DNA from: Candidatus Bacteroides intestinavium
GTDB taxonomy: Bacteria > Bacteroidota > Bacteroidia > Bacteroidales > Bacteroidaceae
Length of the DNA stretch: 36,375 nt
Assembly: GCA_019118325.1 (NCBI GenBank)
Contig: DWZE01000068.1
Span: 1 to 36,375, forward strand
Direction: 5' to 3'
Below are positions 18,585 through 27,124 of this stretch, in pieces. Under the pieces are notes generated by a model that saw only the letters and a program-made list of their open reading frames with translations, was not told where the DNA came from and searched no databases. How positions within the stretch are numbered: position 1 is the stretch's first letter; every line of letters begins with the position of its first letter. The translations under genes were made by a program, and so were the position numbers.

Positions 18585-19751
18585 ATGTTAACACAAATTA
18601 TTAACGCCCGTATTCTTACCCCTCAGGGCTGGCTGAAGAATGGTTCGGTGCTCATCAGGGACAATAAGATTCTGGAAGTGACCAATTGCGACCTGCCCGT
18701 CATCGGTGCAACGCTTATTGATGCCCAAGGAACGTATATCGTTCCCGGCGGAGTGGAGATTCATGTGCATGGAGGCGGAGGGCGCGACTTCATGGAAGGA
18801 AGCGAGGACGCTTTCCGTGCGGCCATCAAGGCGCACATGCAACACGGCACTACAAGTATTTTCCCGACGCTTTCCTCGTCGACCATTCCGATGATCCGGG
18901 CCGCTGCGGCCACCACGGAGAAGCTGATGGCCGAGCCGGATTCGCCCGTGCTGGGACTGCATCTCGAGGGACATTACTTCAACATGGCCATGGCCGGCGG
19001 ACAGATGCCGGAGAACATCAAGAACCCCGACCCCGAGGAATACATCCCCTTGCTGGAAGAGACCCACTGCATCAAGCGTTGGGATGCCGCTCCGGAACTT
19101 CCGGGTGCCATGCAGTTCGGCAAGTACATTACTTCGAAAGGCGTCCTGGCATGCGTAGGACATACGCAGGCCGAGTTCGAAGACATCGAGACGGCGTATG
19201 AGGTGGGCTACCGGCACGCCACCCATTTCTACAATGCCATGCCGGGCTTCCACAAGCGTAAGGGCTATAAGTATGAAGGCACCGTGGAGAGCATCTACCT
19301 GATGGACGACATGACCGTGGAGGTAGTGGCCGACGGTATCCACGTGCCGCCCACGATTCTCCGCCTTGTCTATAAGATAAAAGGCGTGGAGAAGACTGCC
19401 CTCATCACCGATGCCTTGGCTTGCGCAGCCAGCGACAGCCAGGAAGCTTTCGACCCGCGTGTCATCATCGAAGACGGTGTCTGCAAGCTGGCCGACCGCT
19501 CTGCACTGGCCGGCAGTATCGCCACGATGGATCGCCTCATCCGCACGATGGTGCAGAAAGCCGAGATTCCGTTGGAGGATGCCGTGCGCATGGCTTCGGA
19601 AACTCCGGCGCGTATCATGGGTGTCCTCGACCGTAAAGGTACGCTCGAACGGGGTAAGGATGCCGATATCCTCGCCTTGGACGACGACCTCAATGTACGG
19701 GCCGTATGGGCCATGGGCAAGATTGTCGAAGGTACCAATACGTTATTCTAA
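18585..19751 (+). CDS. nagA: N-acetylglucosamine-6-phosphate deacetylase, copy 1
   Basis: 388 aa amidohydrolase. It deacetylates GlcNAc-6-P to glucosamine-6-P on the route into glycolysis or cell-wall precursors. The ATG at 18585 (MLTQIINARIL) aligns with the neighbouring paralogue and lies just after the promoter; codons further upstream are rejected. Metal and active-site residues seen are H60 and H62 (HVHG), E128 (HLEG), H193 (GHTQAE), H214 (ATHFYNAMPG), H253 (ADGIHVP) and D276 (ITDAL). The residue after HLEG is H130, where the neighbour and most relatives have Pro. The following gene, 22 bp downstream, is a same-length paralogue, so the two form an operon. Confidence 0.92.
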   Translation: MLTQIINARILTPQGWLKNGSVLIRDNKILEVTNCDLPVIGATLIDAQGTYIVPGGVEIHVHGGGGRDFMEGSEDAFRAAIKAHMQHGTTSIFPTLSSSTIPMIRAAAATTEKLMAEPDSPVLGLHLEGHYFNMAMAGGQMPENIKNPDPEEYIPLLEETHCIKRWDAAPELPGAMQFGKYITSKGVLACVGHTQAEFEDIETAYEVGYRHATHFYNAMPGFHKRKGYKYEGTVESIYLMDDMTVEVVADGIHVPPTILRLVYKIKGVEKTALITDALACAASDSQEAFDPRVIIEDGVCKLADRSALAGSIATMDRLIRTMVQKAEIPLEDAVRMASETPARIMGVLDRKGTLERGKDADILALDDDLNVRAVWAMGKIVEGTNTLF

Positions 19752-19773
19752 CCTCTCTAAAAACTAAGAACTT

Positions 19774-20940
19774 ATGCTGACACAACTTATAAACGGCCAT
19801 ATTCTGACCCCGCAAGGCTGGCTGAAGGACGGCTCGGTCCTCATCAACGACGGGAAAATACTGGAAGTAACCAATAGTGACCTGGCCGTCATCGGCGCGA
19901 CGGTCATTGACGCCAAAGGCATGTACATCGTGCCGGGCTTCATCTCCATGCATAGTCATGGAGGCGCAGGGCACGATTTCACGGAAGCCACTCCCGAGGC
20001 TTTCGAGGCCATTGTCCAGGCTCACCTGAAGCACGGCGCCACCTCCATCTTCCCCACATTGTCTTCCACGACGTTCGACGTGCTTCGTCAGGCCGCCACG
20101 ACCTGTGAGGAGATCATGGCCCGTCCGGACAGCACCGTCCTGGGGCTTCACATCGAAGGCCCTTACCTGAGCGAGCGCATGGCCGGCAAGCAATGGGGCG
20201 AATACCTGAAGGCTCCCGACCCCGAAGAATACATCCCCTTCCTGGAAAGCACCCGGTGCGTCCGGCGTTGGGACATCAGCCCGGAGTTGCCCGGCGCGCA
20301 CGACTTTGCACGCTACACTTCCGGCCGGGGCATCCTGACCGCCATCACGCATACCGAAGCCGAATATCCCGAAATCAAGGCCGCTTTCGAAGCCGGGTTT
20401 ACTCATGCCGCCCACTTCTATAACGCTATGCCGGGATTCCACAAACGCCGTGAATACAAGTACGAAGGCACGGTGGAGAGCGTCTATCTGATAGACGGCA
20501 TGACCGTGGAGGTGATTGCCGACGGCGTCCACCTGCCGGCCACTATCCTGAAGCTGGTGTACAAACTGAAAGGGGTGGAGAATACCTGCCTCGTGACGGA
20601 TGCCTTGAAGTATGCCGCCTATGACGGGCCGATGGACGACCCGCGCTACGTGATCGAAGACGGAGTCTGCAAGCTGGCCGATCATCTGACCATTGCAGGC
20701 AGTATCGCCTCGATGGACCGTCTGGTGCAGGTCATGGTGCAGAAGGCAGGCATTCCCTTGGCCGATGCCGTGCGCATGGCTTCCGAGACGCCGGCCAAGG
20801 TTATCGGCGTGGCCGACCGCAAGGGCACGCTCCAGAAAGGCAAGGATGCGGACATCGTCATCCTGGATAAGGACGTGAACGTCCGTTGCGTGTTCTCTCA
20901 CGGGAATATCGTGGAGGGTACGAACACGATGATACACTGA
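19774..20940 (+). CDS. nagA: N-acetylglucosamine-6-phosphate deacetylase, copy 2
   Basis: 388 aa, the same length as the preceding gene and alignable without gaps over at least the first 220 residues, with clearly more than half the positions identical. The same active-site set is present: H60 and H62 (HSHG), E128 (HIEGPYL, the usual Pro present), H193 (THTEAE), H214 (AAHFYNAMPG), H253 (ADGVHLP) and D276 (VTDAL). It presumably acts on GlcNAc-6-P or a related N-acetylated sugar phosphate. It lies 22 bp after copy 1 with no promoter between. Both copies look functional, so this is a kept duplication with likely division of labour. Confidence 0.92.
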   Translation: MLTQLINGHILTPQGWLKDGSVLINDGKILEVTNSDLAVIGATVIDAKGMYIVPGFISMHSHGGAGHDFTEATPEAFEAIVQAHLKHGATSIFPTLSSTTFDVLRQAATTCEEIMARPDSTVLGLHIEGPYLSERMAGKQWGEYLKAPDPEEYIPFLESTRCVRRWDISPELPGAHDFARYTSGRGILTAITHTEAEYPEIKAAFEAGFTHAAHFYNAMPGFHKRREYKYEGTVESVYLIDGMTVEVIADGVHLPATILKLVYKLKGVENTCLVTDALKYAAYDGPMDDPRYVIEDGVCKLADHLTIAGSIASMDRLVQVMVQKAGIPLADAVRMASETPAKVIGVADRKGTLQKGKDADIVILDKDVNVRCVFSHGNIVEGTNTMIH

Positions 20941-20975
20941 GAAGCGGGATGTAGGAAACATCGTAACTGATTGTT

Positions 20976-21048
20976 TAGGCGCGGATTGCGCGGACAGCAC
21001 GGATATTTTTCATGAAATTGACCGTGTAATCCCTGCAATCCGTGCCTA
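20976..21048. repeat. Inverted repeat downstream of the nagA pair
   Basis: TAGGCGCGGATTGCGCGGA (20976-20994) is largely complementary to TCCCTGCAATCCGTGCCTA (21030-21048), with a 35-nt loop. It ends the nagA unit and precedes the purL promoter. It is followed by a T-run at 21055-21061, so it could terminate transcription. Confidence 0.55.
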
Positions 21049-21065
21049 ATCTCGTTTTTTTATAC

Positions 21066-21073
21066 TACCTTTG
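21066..21073 (+). promoter_or_regulatory. -7 box of purL
   Basis: TACCTTTG is a perfect TAnnTTTG box. The expected start is at about 21080, some 60 nt before the purL ATG at 21140. No purine riboswitch fold was recognised in that leader. Confidence 0.65.
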
Positions 21074-21139
21074 TCCCCTGAGCAATGCCGTTTCTTTCGG
21101 CACCGCGTTATACATTATAATATTTATAACTAATTAGAT

Positions 21140-24100
21140 ATGATTCTCTTCTTCAGAACCCCTTCGCAGAGCGTGATTGCTGTGGAATGCGACCACGCGC
21201 TGGATGCTGCGGACATCCGCAAGCTTTGCTGGCTTTTTGGGGATGCTACCCCCGAGACTGAAAACAATCTGACGGGATACTTCGTAGGCCCGCGCCGCGA
21301 GATGATTACCCCGTGGAGCACCAATGCCGTGGAGATAACCCAGAATATGGGCCTCAAGGGCATCGAACGTATCGAGGAATATGTCCCCGTCAAGGACGAG
21401 CATGCCGATCATGACCCGATGCTGCAACGTATGTACAAGGGCTTGGACCAGCAGGTCTTCACGACCCATCGCAAACCCGAACCCATCCAGCATATCGAAG
21501 ACCTGGAAGCGTACAATGAGCAGGAAGGTCTGGCCCTCAGCCCGGAGGAGATTGCCTACCTGAAGAAGGTGGAGAAAGACTTGGGTCGTCCGCTGACCGA
21601 CAGCGAGGTCTTCGGTTTCGCCCAGATTAACTCCGAGCACTGCCGTCACAAGATTTTCGGCGGTACATTCATCATAGACGGAGAAGAGAAGGAATCTTCC
21701 CTCTTCCAGATGATTAAGAAGACCACCAAGGAGAATCCCAATAAAATCATATCGGCCTACAAGGACAATGTGGCCTTTGCCGAAGGACCCGTCATCGAGC
21801 AGTTCGCTCCGGCAGACCACTCGAAGCCTGACTATTTCCAGGTGAAGGACATCAAGAGTGTCATCTCGTTGAAGGCTGAGACGCATAACTTCCCCACCAC
21901 CGTAGAACCGTTCAACGGTGCCTCTACCGGCACGGGCGGAGAAATCCGCGACCGTATGGGTGGCGGCAAGGGCTCTTGGCCCATTGCCGGTACGGCCGTC
22001 TATATGACGTCCTATCCCCGCACGGAGGAAGGCCGTCCGTGGGAGGAAATCCTGCCCGTGCGCAAGTGGCTGTACCAGACACCGGAGCAGATTCTCATCA
22101 AGGCATCGAACGGTGCCAGCGACTTCGGCAACAAGTTCGGCCAGCCGCTCATCTGCGGTTCCGTACTGACCTTCGAGCACAAGGAAACTCCTGAAGATGC
22201 AGAATATGGCTATGACAAGGTCATCATGCTGGCCGGAGGCGTGGGCTACGGTACTGAGCGCGATTGCCAGAAGGGCAAGCCCGAAGCAGGGAATAAAATT
22301 GTGGTGATGGGTGGTGATAACTATCGCATCGGCTTGGGCGGCGGCTCCGTATCGTCCGTAGATACGGGCCGGTACAGCAGCGGTATCGAACTGAACGCCG
22401 TGCAGCGCGCCAATGCAGAGATGCAGAAGCGTGCCTACAACGTGGTGCGTGCCCTCTGCGAGGAAGACGTGAATCCCGTTGTTTCCATCCACGACCACGG
22501 CTCGGCCGGACACGTCAATTGCCTCTCCGAACTGGTGGAGGACTGCGGCGGCCTGATAGACATGAGCAAACTCCCCATTGGCGACAAGACGCTTTCCGCC
22601 AAGGAAATCATCGCTAACGAGAGCCAGGAGCGCATGGGCCTTCTGATCAAGGAGGAAGCCATCGAACACGTGGCCAAGATTGCCGAGCGCGAGCGCGCCC
22701 CGATGTATGTCGTGGGCGAGACAACGGGTGACCATCGTTTTGCCTTCCAGCAGGCTGACGGGGTACGCCCCTTCGACTTGGCCGTAGACCAGATGTTCGG
22801 TTCATCACCCAAGACCTACATGGTGGACAAGACCGTGGAGCATCACTATGCCATGCCGACCTACGAATTGTCCCGGCTGAATGAATACCTGGCCAATGTG
22901 CTCCAGTTGGAGGCCGTGGCCTGCAAGGACTGGCTGACTAACAAGGTGGACCGCTCCGTGACGGGTAAGATTGCCCGCCAGCAATGCGTGGGCGAACTTC
23001 AGTTGCCATTGAGCGACTGTGGCGTGGTGGCTCTCGACTACCGCGGCGTGAAGGGTATTGCCACCGCCCTGGGACATGCGCCTCAGGCAGCTTTGGCCGA
23101 CCCGAAGGCCGGCTCCGTTCTCTCCGTGGCCGAAGCCCTGACCAATCTGGTATGGGCACCGATGGCCGATGGACTGGACAGCGTGTCCCTCTCCGCCAAC
23201 TGGATGTGGCCTTGCCGTTCGCAGGAGGGCGAGGATGCCCGTCTTTATACGGCGGTGCAGGCTTTGAGCGACTTCTGCTGCGCCCTGCGTGTCAATGTGC
23301 CCACGGGCAAGGACTCCCTGTCCATGACGCAGAAGTATCCCGACGGCAGCAAGGTCATCTCTCCGGGCACGGTCATCGTGTCTGCCGGGGGCGAGGTGAG
23401 CGACGTGAAGAAGGTCGTATCGCCCGTGTTGGTCAATGACAAGCATACGACGCTCTATCATATCGACTTCAGCTTCGACGCCCTGAAACTGGGTGGTTCT
23501 GCTTTCGCTCAATCATTGGGCAAGGTGGGCAGCGACGTGCCCACGGTGCAGAATCCCGAATATTTCCGCGATGCCTTCCTGGCCGTGCAGGACTTGATTG
23601 ACCGGGGACTGATATTGGCCGGACACGATATTTCCGCCGGCGGTCTCATTACCACGTTGTTGGAGATGTGCTTCTCCAATGTGGAGGGCGGATTGGAAAT
23701 CAGCCTTAATAAAATCAAGGAGCACGACCTTGTCAAGATACTCTTTGCCGAAAATCCGGGCGTGGTTATCCAGGTCAGCAACAAGCACAAGGATCTGGTG
23801 AAGAAACTCCTGGACGAGGCAGGTGTGGGTTATGTCAAGTTGGGCAAGCCCACTGAAGAGCGCCACATCCTCGTGGAGAAGGATGGCGCTACCTACCAGT
23901 TCGGCATCGACTACCTGCGCGACATTTGGTACTCCACTTCGTATCTCTTGGATCGCCGTCAGTCCATGAACGGCTGCGCCAAGGCCCGTTACGAAAACTA
24001 CAAGATGCAGCCCGTGGAACTGGCCTTCATGCCCGACTTCACCGGAAAGCTCTCCCAATACGGTATCAGTCCTGACCGTCGCACGCCGACAGGCATCCGC

Positions 24101-24853
24101 GCCGCCATCATCCGCGAGAAGGGTACGAACGGCGAGCGTGAGATGGCCTACTCCCTCTATCTGGCCGGTTTCGACGTGAAGGACGTGACAATGACCGACC
24201 TCGTGAGCGGTCGCGAGACGCTGGACGATGTCCACATGATTGTCTTCTGTGGCGGATTCTCCAACTCCGATGTGCTCGGTTCCGCCAAGGGATGGGCCGG
24301 CGCCTTCCTGTTCAATCCCAAGGCCAAGGAGACGCTGGACCGTTACTATGCCCGTGAGGACACGTTGTCTTTGGGCGTGTGCAACGGCTGCCAGCTGATG
24401 ATGGAGTTGAACCTCATCGCTCCTGAGGACGAGAAGCGCATCCGCATGTTGCACAACGATTCGCACAAGTTCGAGAGCCGTTTCCTGGGCCTTACCATTC
24501 CCACCAACCGCAGTGTGATGTTCGGTTCGCTCAGCGGCAGCAAGCTGGGCATCTGGGTAGCTCACGGCGAAGGCAAGTTCTCGCTGCCCTATCCGGAAGA
24601 GCATTACAACATCGTGGCCAAGTATAGCTATGACGAATATCCGGGCAATCCCAATGGTTCGGACTATTCCGCCGCAGCCGTGGCCAGTGCCGATGGACGC
24701 CATCTGGCTATCATGCCTCACCTGGAGCGTGCCATCTTCCCGTGGCAGAACGCTTATTATCCCGCCGGGCGTCTTGGCTCCGACCAGGTAACGCCGTGGA
24801 TTGAAGCTTTCGTCAACGCCCGCAAGTGGATAGAAGATAAGTTGGGAAAATAA
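21140..24853 (+). CDS. purL: Phosphoribosylformylglycinamidine synthase, large single-chain form
   Basis: 1237 aa, the single-chain form in which synthetase and glutaminase are fused. It converts FGAR, ATP and glutamine to FGAM in purine synthesis. The N-terminal PurS-like region (about 1-120) is followed by the linker and AIRS-type synthetase halves (about 160-640 and 650-960). These include FAQINSEHCRHKIF, KAETHNFPTTVEPFNGA and GTGGEIRDRMG. The C-terminal glutaminase has the nucleophile Cys in GVCNGCQLMMEL and the His-Glu pair in MPHLERAIFP. It is monocistronic by appearance, with its own promoter and a strong hairpin downstream. Confidence 0.97.
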   Translation: MILFFRTPSQSVIAVECDHALDAADIRKLCWLFGDATPETENNLTGYFVGPRREMITPWSTNAVEITQNMGLKGIERIEEYVPVKDEHADHDPMLQRMYKGLDQQVFTTHRKPEPIQHIEDLEAYNEQEGLALSPEEIAYLKKVEKDLGRPLTDSEVFGFAQINSEHCRHKIFGGTFIIDGEEKESSLFQMIKKTTKENPNKIISAYKDNVAFAEGPVIEQFAPADHSKPDYFQVKDIKSVISLKAETHNFPTTVEPFNGASTGTGGEIRDRMGGGKGSWPIAGTAVYMTSYPRTEEGRPWEEILPVRKWLYQTPEQILIKASNGASDFGNKFGQPLICGSVLTFEHKETPEDAEYGYDKVIMLAGGVGYGTERDCQKGKPEAGNKIVVMGGDNYRIGLGGGSVSSVDTGRYSSGIELNAVQRANAEMQKRAYNVVRALCEEDVNPVVSIHDHGSAGHVNCLSELVEDCGGLIDMSKLPIGDKTLSAKEIIANESQERMGLLIKEEAIEHVAKIAERERAPMYVVGETTGDHRFAFQQADGVRPFDLAVDQMFGSSPKTYMVDKTVEHHYAMPTYELSRLNEYLANVLQLEAVACKDWLTNKVDRSVTGKIARQQCVGELQLPLSDCGVVALDYRGVKGIATALGHAPQAALADPKAGSVLSVAEALTNLVWAPMADGLDSVSLSANWMWPCRSQEGEDARLYTAVQALSDFCCALRVNVPTGKDSLSMTQKYPDGSKVISPGTVIVSAGGEVSDVKKVVSPVLVNDKHTTLYHIDFSFDALKLGGSAFAQSLGKVGSDVPTVQNPEYFRDAFLAVQDLIDRGLILAGHDISAGGLITTLLEMCFSNVEGGLEISLNKIKEHDLVKILFAENPGVVIQVSNKHKDLVKKLLDEAGVGYVKLGKPTEERHILVEKDGATYQFGIDYLRDIWYSTSYLLDRRQSMNGCAKARYENYKMQPVELAFMPDFTGKLSQYGISPDRRTPTGIRAAIIREKGTNGEREMAYSLYLAGFDVKDVTMTDLVSGRETLDDVHMIVFCGGFSNSDVLGSAKGWAGAFLFNPKAKETLDRYYAREDTLSLGVCNGCQLMMELNLIAPEDEKRIRMLHNDSHKFESRFLGLTIPTNRSVMFGSLSGSKLGIWVAHGEGKFSLPYPEEHYNIVAKYSYDEYPGNPNGSDYSAAAVASADGRHLAIMPHLERAIFPWQNAYYPAGRLGSDQVTPWIEAFVNARKWIEDKLGK

Positions 24854-24875
24854 GTTTCCTCGGGCAGTACAAATG

Positions 24876-24909
24876 ATCCGCGCGGATAGCAAAGATTATC
24901 CGCGCGGAT
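24876..24909 (+). terminator. Hairpin after purL
   Basis: ATCCGCGCGGATA (24876-24888) pairs perfectly with TATCCGCGCGGAT (24897-24909) around an 8-nt loop, a 13-bp stem. Each arm is itself palindromic (ATCCGCGCGGAT). Only a weak T-run follows, so termination may need Rho or the hairpin may protect the 3' end. Confidence 0.65.
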
Positions 24910-24971
24910 TTCCTGCAAGGGACGGGCGGATTTTTCCAGCTTCTTTCCCGTAATAATGTAATGAACCTATA

Positions 24972-25802
24972 ATGAGTTATTTATCCATTTTCCATTTCTT
25001 GACATTGCCTGCACGTTTCGATACGTGGATGTGGGTAGTCTGTGTCTTGGTGGCTGTCGCCTTGTTGGTGGTGACCTGGCGCGACTGGCTCATCCGGAAG
25101 CAGCGTAAACGCTATGACGAGAAAGTACGCGACCTGGTCCGTACCCTCTACGGCATCCGTCTCCCTTTGGCCTCCATCAAGGCGCCGTTGGAGGAACTGG
25201 CCGGACAAGGCCGCCTGAGCGATGAGGACCGGAGTAGCATCTGTACGGCTCTGCATCATACGGATTCGCTGCTCGAACTGGTGGAGAATCTCAAGAAGGA
25301 ATGGCAGATGAACGTGTGGTCCGACGAGGATGGCATTGCTGATGATGAACTGAATGCCCGTCTGGAGGAAATCATGGAATTTTTCCGTCTCTACGCCGAC
25401 GAGGCGCAGGAGAAGGATGGACAACCGCCATCGGGCTGTACCAACTGCAACAACGAGTTGGACTGGAAATTCATCGCTTCGATCAAGAAAGCCGTGGAGG
25501 AGAATATGGATACGCCGGGTTTCACCGTGGATACCCTTTGCGGTATGCTCAATATGAGCCGTACCAGCTTCTATAACAAGCTGAAAGCCCTGACCGACCA
25601 GGCGCCAGCTGACTATGTGCGCCTCATCCGTCTGAACAGGGCCAAGCAGTTGTTGCGGGAGCAACGTTACACGGTGGCCGAAGTGGCCGAGATGACCGGA
25701 TTCAGCGATGCCAAGTATTTCCGCGAGGTGTTCAAGAAGCATTTTCACATCAACCCTTCCCAATATGCCAAGGGCGAGGAACCTAATTCTGAATCGAAAT
25801 GA
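24972..25802 (+). CDS. Membrane-anchored AraC-family regulator, degenerate hybrid sensor
   Basis: 276 aa. A hydrophobic segment (residues about 18-36, WMWVVCVLVAVALLVVTW) is followed by a helical region resembling the dimerisation/phosphoacceptor domain of Bacteroides hybrid two-component systems. Where those have an SHELRTPL-type motif, this protein has LYGIRLPL, so the phosphoacceptor His is Tyr (Y60). The downstream APLEEL and SLLELVENLKKEW segments still match. No ATPase or receiver domain is present. After a linker, a complete AraC-type double HTH occupies about 168-270 (FTVDTLCGMLNMSRTSFYNKL, then VAEVAEMTGFSDAKYFREVF). It probably regulates transcription from the membrane without phosphorelay. 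Its stop overlaps the next ATG (ATGA), coupling it to the chromate transporter pair. Confidence 0.8.
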   Translation: MSYLSIFHFLTLPARFDTWMWVVCVLVAVALLVVTWRDWLIRKQRKRYDEKVRDLVRTLYGIRLPLASIKAPLEELAGQGRLSDEDRSSICTALHHTDSLLELVENLKKEWQMNVWSDEDGIADDELNARLEEIMEFFRLYADEAQEKDGQPPSGCTNCNNELDWKFIASIKKAVEENMDTPGFTVDTLCGMLNMSRTSFYNKLKALTDQAPADYVRLIRLNRAKQLLREQRYTVAEVAEMTGFSDAKYFREVFKKHFHINPSQYAKGEEPNSESK

Positions 25803-26362
25803 ATCTGTATTTAGAAGCTTTCTCCATCTTTTTCAAAATCGGGGCCTTTACTATTGGTGGCGGTTATGCCATGGTGCCGTTGATAGAGGACGAGATTGTG
25901 ACCAAACGCCGTTGGTTGGACAAAGAGGACTTCATCGACCTGCTGGCCATTTCGCAGTCCGCACCAGGCATTCTGGCGGTGAATATCTCCATTTTCATCG
26001 GCTATCGGTTGCGGGGCGTGCCGGGCAGCATCGTCACGGCACTGGGCACGGTGCTTCCTTCCTTTCTCATCATCCTGGCCATCGCGCTGTTCTTCCATAA
26101 TTTCAAGAACAATGCTGTGGTGGAGCGCATCTTCCGGGGAATCCGTCCTGCGGTGGTGGCTTTGATTGCCGCGCCTACGTTCAGCATGGCCAAGTCTGCC
26201 AAGATTAATAAGTATAATGTGTGGATTCCTGTGGTATCCGCCCTGCTCATCTGGCTGTTGGGCTTTTCGCCCATCTGGATTATCATCGCAGCGGGTGTGG
26301 GCGGCTATGTCTACGGACGGATGAAGCATCGCAAGTCCCCAACTAATAACGAAATGAAATGA
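25799..26362 (+). CDS. Chromate transporter half-subunit 1 (CHR family, short chain)
   Basis: 187 aa membrane protein with one CHR domain and about five or six helices. The signature FFKIGAFTIGGGYAMVPLIEDEIV followed by LAISQSAPGILAVNISIFIGY is typical. Short-chain CHR proteins generally occur as adjacent gene pairs that act together, while long ChrA proteins fuse the two halves. Family members export chromate or move sulfate-like oxyanions; the real substrate in an anaerobe is uncertain. The start overlaps the regulator's stop and the stop overlaps the next start, both as ATGA. Confidence 0.88.
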   Translation: MNLYLEAFSIFFKIGAFTIGGGYAMVPLIEDEIVTKRRWLDKEDFIDLLAISQSAPGILAVNISIFIGYRLRGVPGSIVTALGTVLPSFLIILAIALFFHNFKNNAVVERIFRGIRPAVVALIAAPTFSMAKSAKINKYNVWIPVVSALLIWLLGFSPIWIIIAAGVGGYVYGRMKHRKSPTNNEMK

Positions 26363-26931
26363 TTTTCCTCCAACTCTTCTACACATTCTTCAAGATAGGC
26401 CTTTTCGGCTTTGGCGGAGGCTATGCCATGCTTTCGATGATACAGGGCGAGGTGGTGACGCGCCACGATTGGCTTTCGCCTCAGGAATTCACGGATATTG
26501 TGGCCATCAGTCAGATGACCCCCGGCCCTATCGGCATCAATTCGGCCACATACGTGGGCTATGATGCCATTGTCAATGCCGGTTATGGGGTGGGGTGGGG
26601 CATCTTCGGCTCCGTGCTGGCCACGCTGGCTGTGGTGCTGCCTTCGTTCCTGCTGATGCTCACCATCAGCCGTTTCTTTCTGAAGTATCAGAAGCATCCG
26701 GTGGTGGAGTCTGTCTTCAGCGGTCTGCGTCCGGCAGTGGTGGGCTTGCTGGCTTCGGCCGCCTTGGTGTTGATGAACGTGGAGAACTTCGGTTCGCCCA
26801 CGGAAGATACCCGGTCGTTCCTCATCAGTTGCGCGATATTCCTGGTGGCTTTTGTCGGCACGCGTCGCTATAAGGTCAATCCCATCCTGATGATTGTGCT
26901 CTGCGGGGTGGCGGGCGTGCTGCTGTATTGA
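26359..26931 (+). CDS. Chromate transporter half-subunit 2 (CHR family, short chain)
   Basis: 190 aa, the partner of the preceding gene and its distant paralogue. The signature is FFKIGLFGFGGGYAMLSMIQGEVV followed by AISQMTPGPIGINSATYVGY, with about six hydrophobic helices. The ATG at 26359 overlaps the upstream stop, so the pair is probably made in equal amounts and inserted in the membrane together. The transcript ends in the repeat-rich gap before 27125. Confidence 0.88.
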   Translation: MIFLQLFYTFFKIGLFGFGGGYAMLSMIQGEVVTRHDWLSPQEFTDIVAISQMTPGPIGINSATYVGYDAIVNAGYGVGWGIFGSVLATLAVVLPSFLLMLTISRFFLKYQKHPVVESVFSGLRPAVVGLLASAALVLMNVENFGSPTEDTRSFLISCAIFLVAFVGTRRYKVNPILMIVLCGVAGVLLY

Positions 26932-26963
26932 AATAAGTGGAACTTTAGTGGGCTTTGCCCGCA

Positions 26964-27094
26964 GGAGTCAAAAGGAGTTAGAAGGAGTTGTCACTTTGTT
27001 CAAGTAGTTAAAGACCAATACCTTTGACGCTATCGCCGGACCCACTATCGGCCTATAACTCCCTCTAACTCCTTATAACTCCCTCTAACTCCTT
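26964..27094. repeat. Intergenic inverted-repeat element carrying a promoter
   Basis: GGAGTCAAAAGGAGTTAGAA and following bases (26964-26990) are complementary to the taactcc-rich run at 27056-27094. Between the arms lie CCAATACCTTTGACGCTATC and ACTATCGGCC. The order of motifs (ggagttagaaggagtt, about 22 bp, then aaagaccaataccttt) matches the reverse strand of the tandem array at 6-317. The ACTATCGG block matches 10619-10626. Confidence 0.7.
26995..27026 (+). promoter_or_regulatory. Promoter inside the repeat, for the gene at 27125
   Basis: -33 TTTG at 26995-26998 and -7 TACCTTTG at 27019-27026, separated by 20 bp, form a full consensus promoter. The expected start at about 27033 leaves a leader of about 90 nt that includes the right arm of the repeat. 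Confidence 0.7.
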
Positions 27095-27124
27095 AAAGAT
27101 AAATTATCATTTAACAACTAATCA

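Noticed and set aside
21080..21139. Purine riboswitch in the purL leader
   Set aside because: The leader is about 60 nt and lacks any visible three-way-junction pattern.
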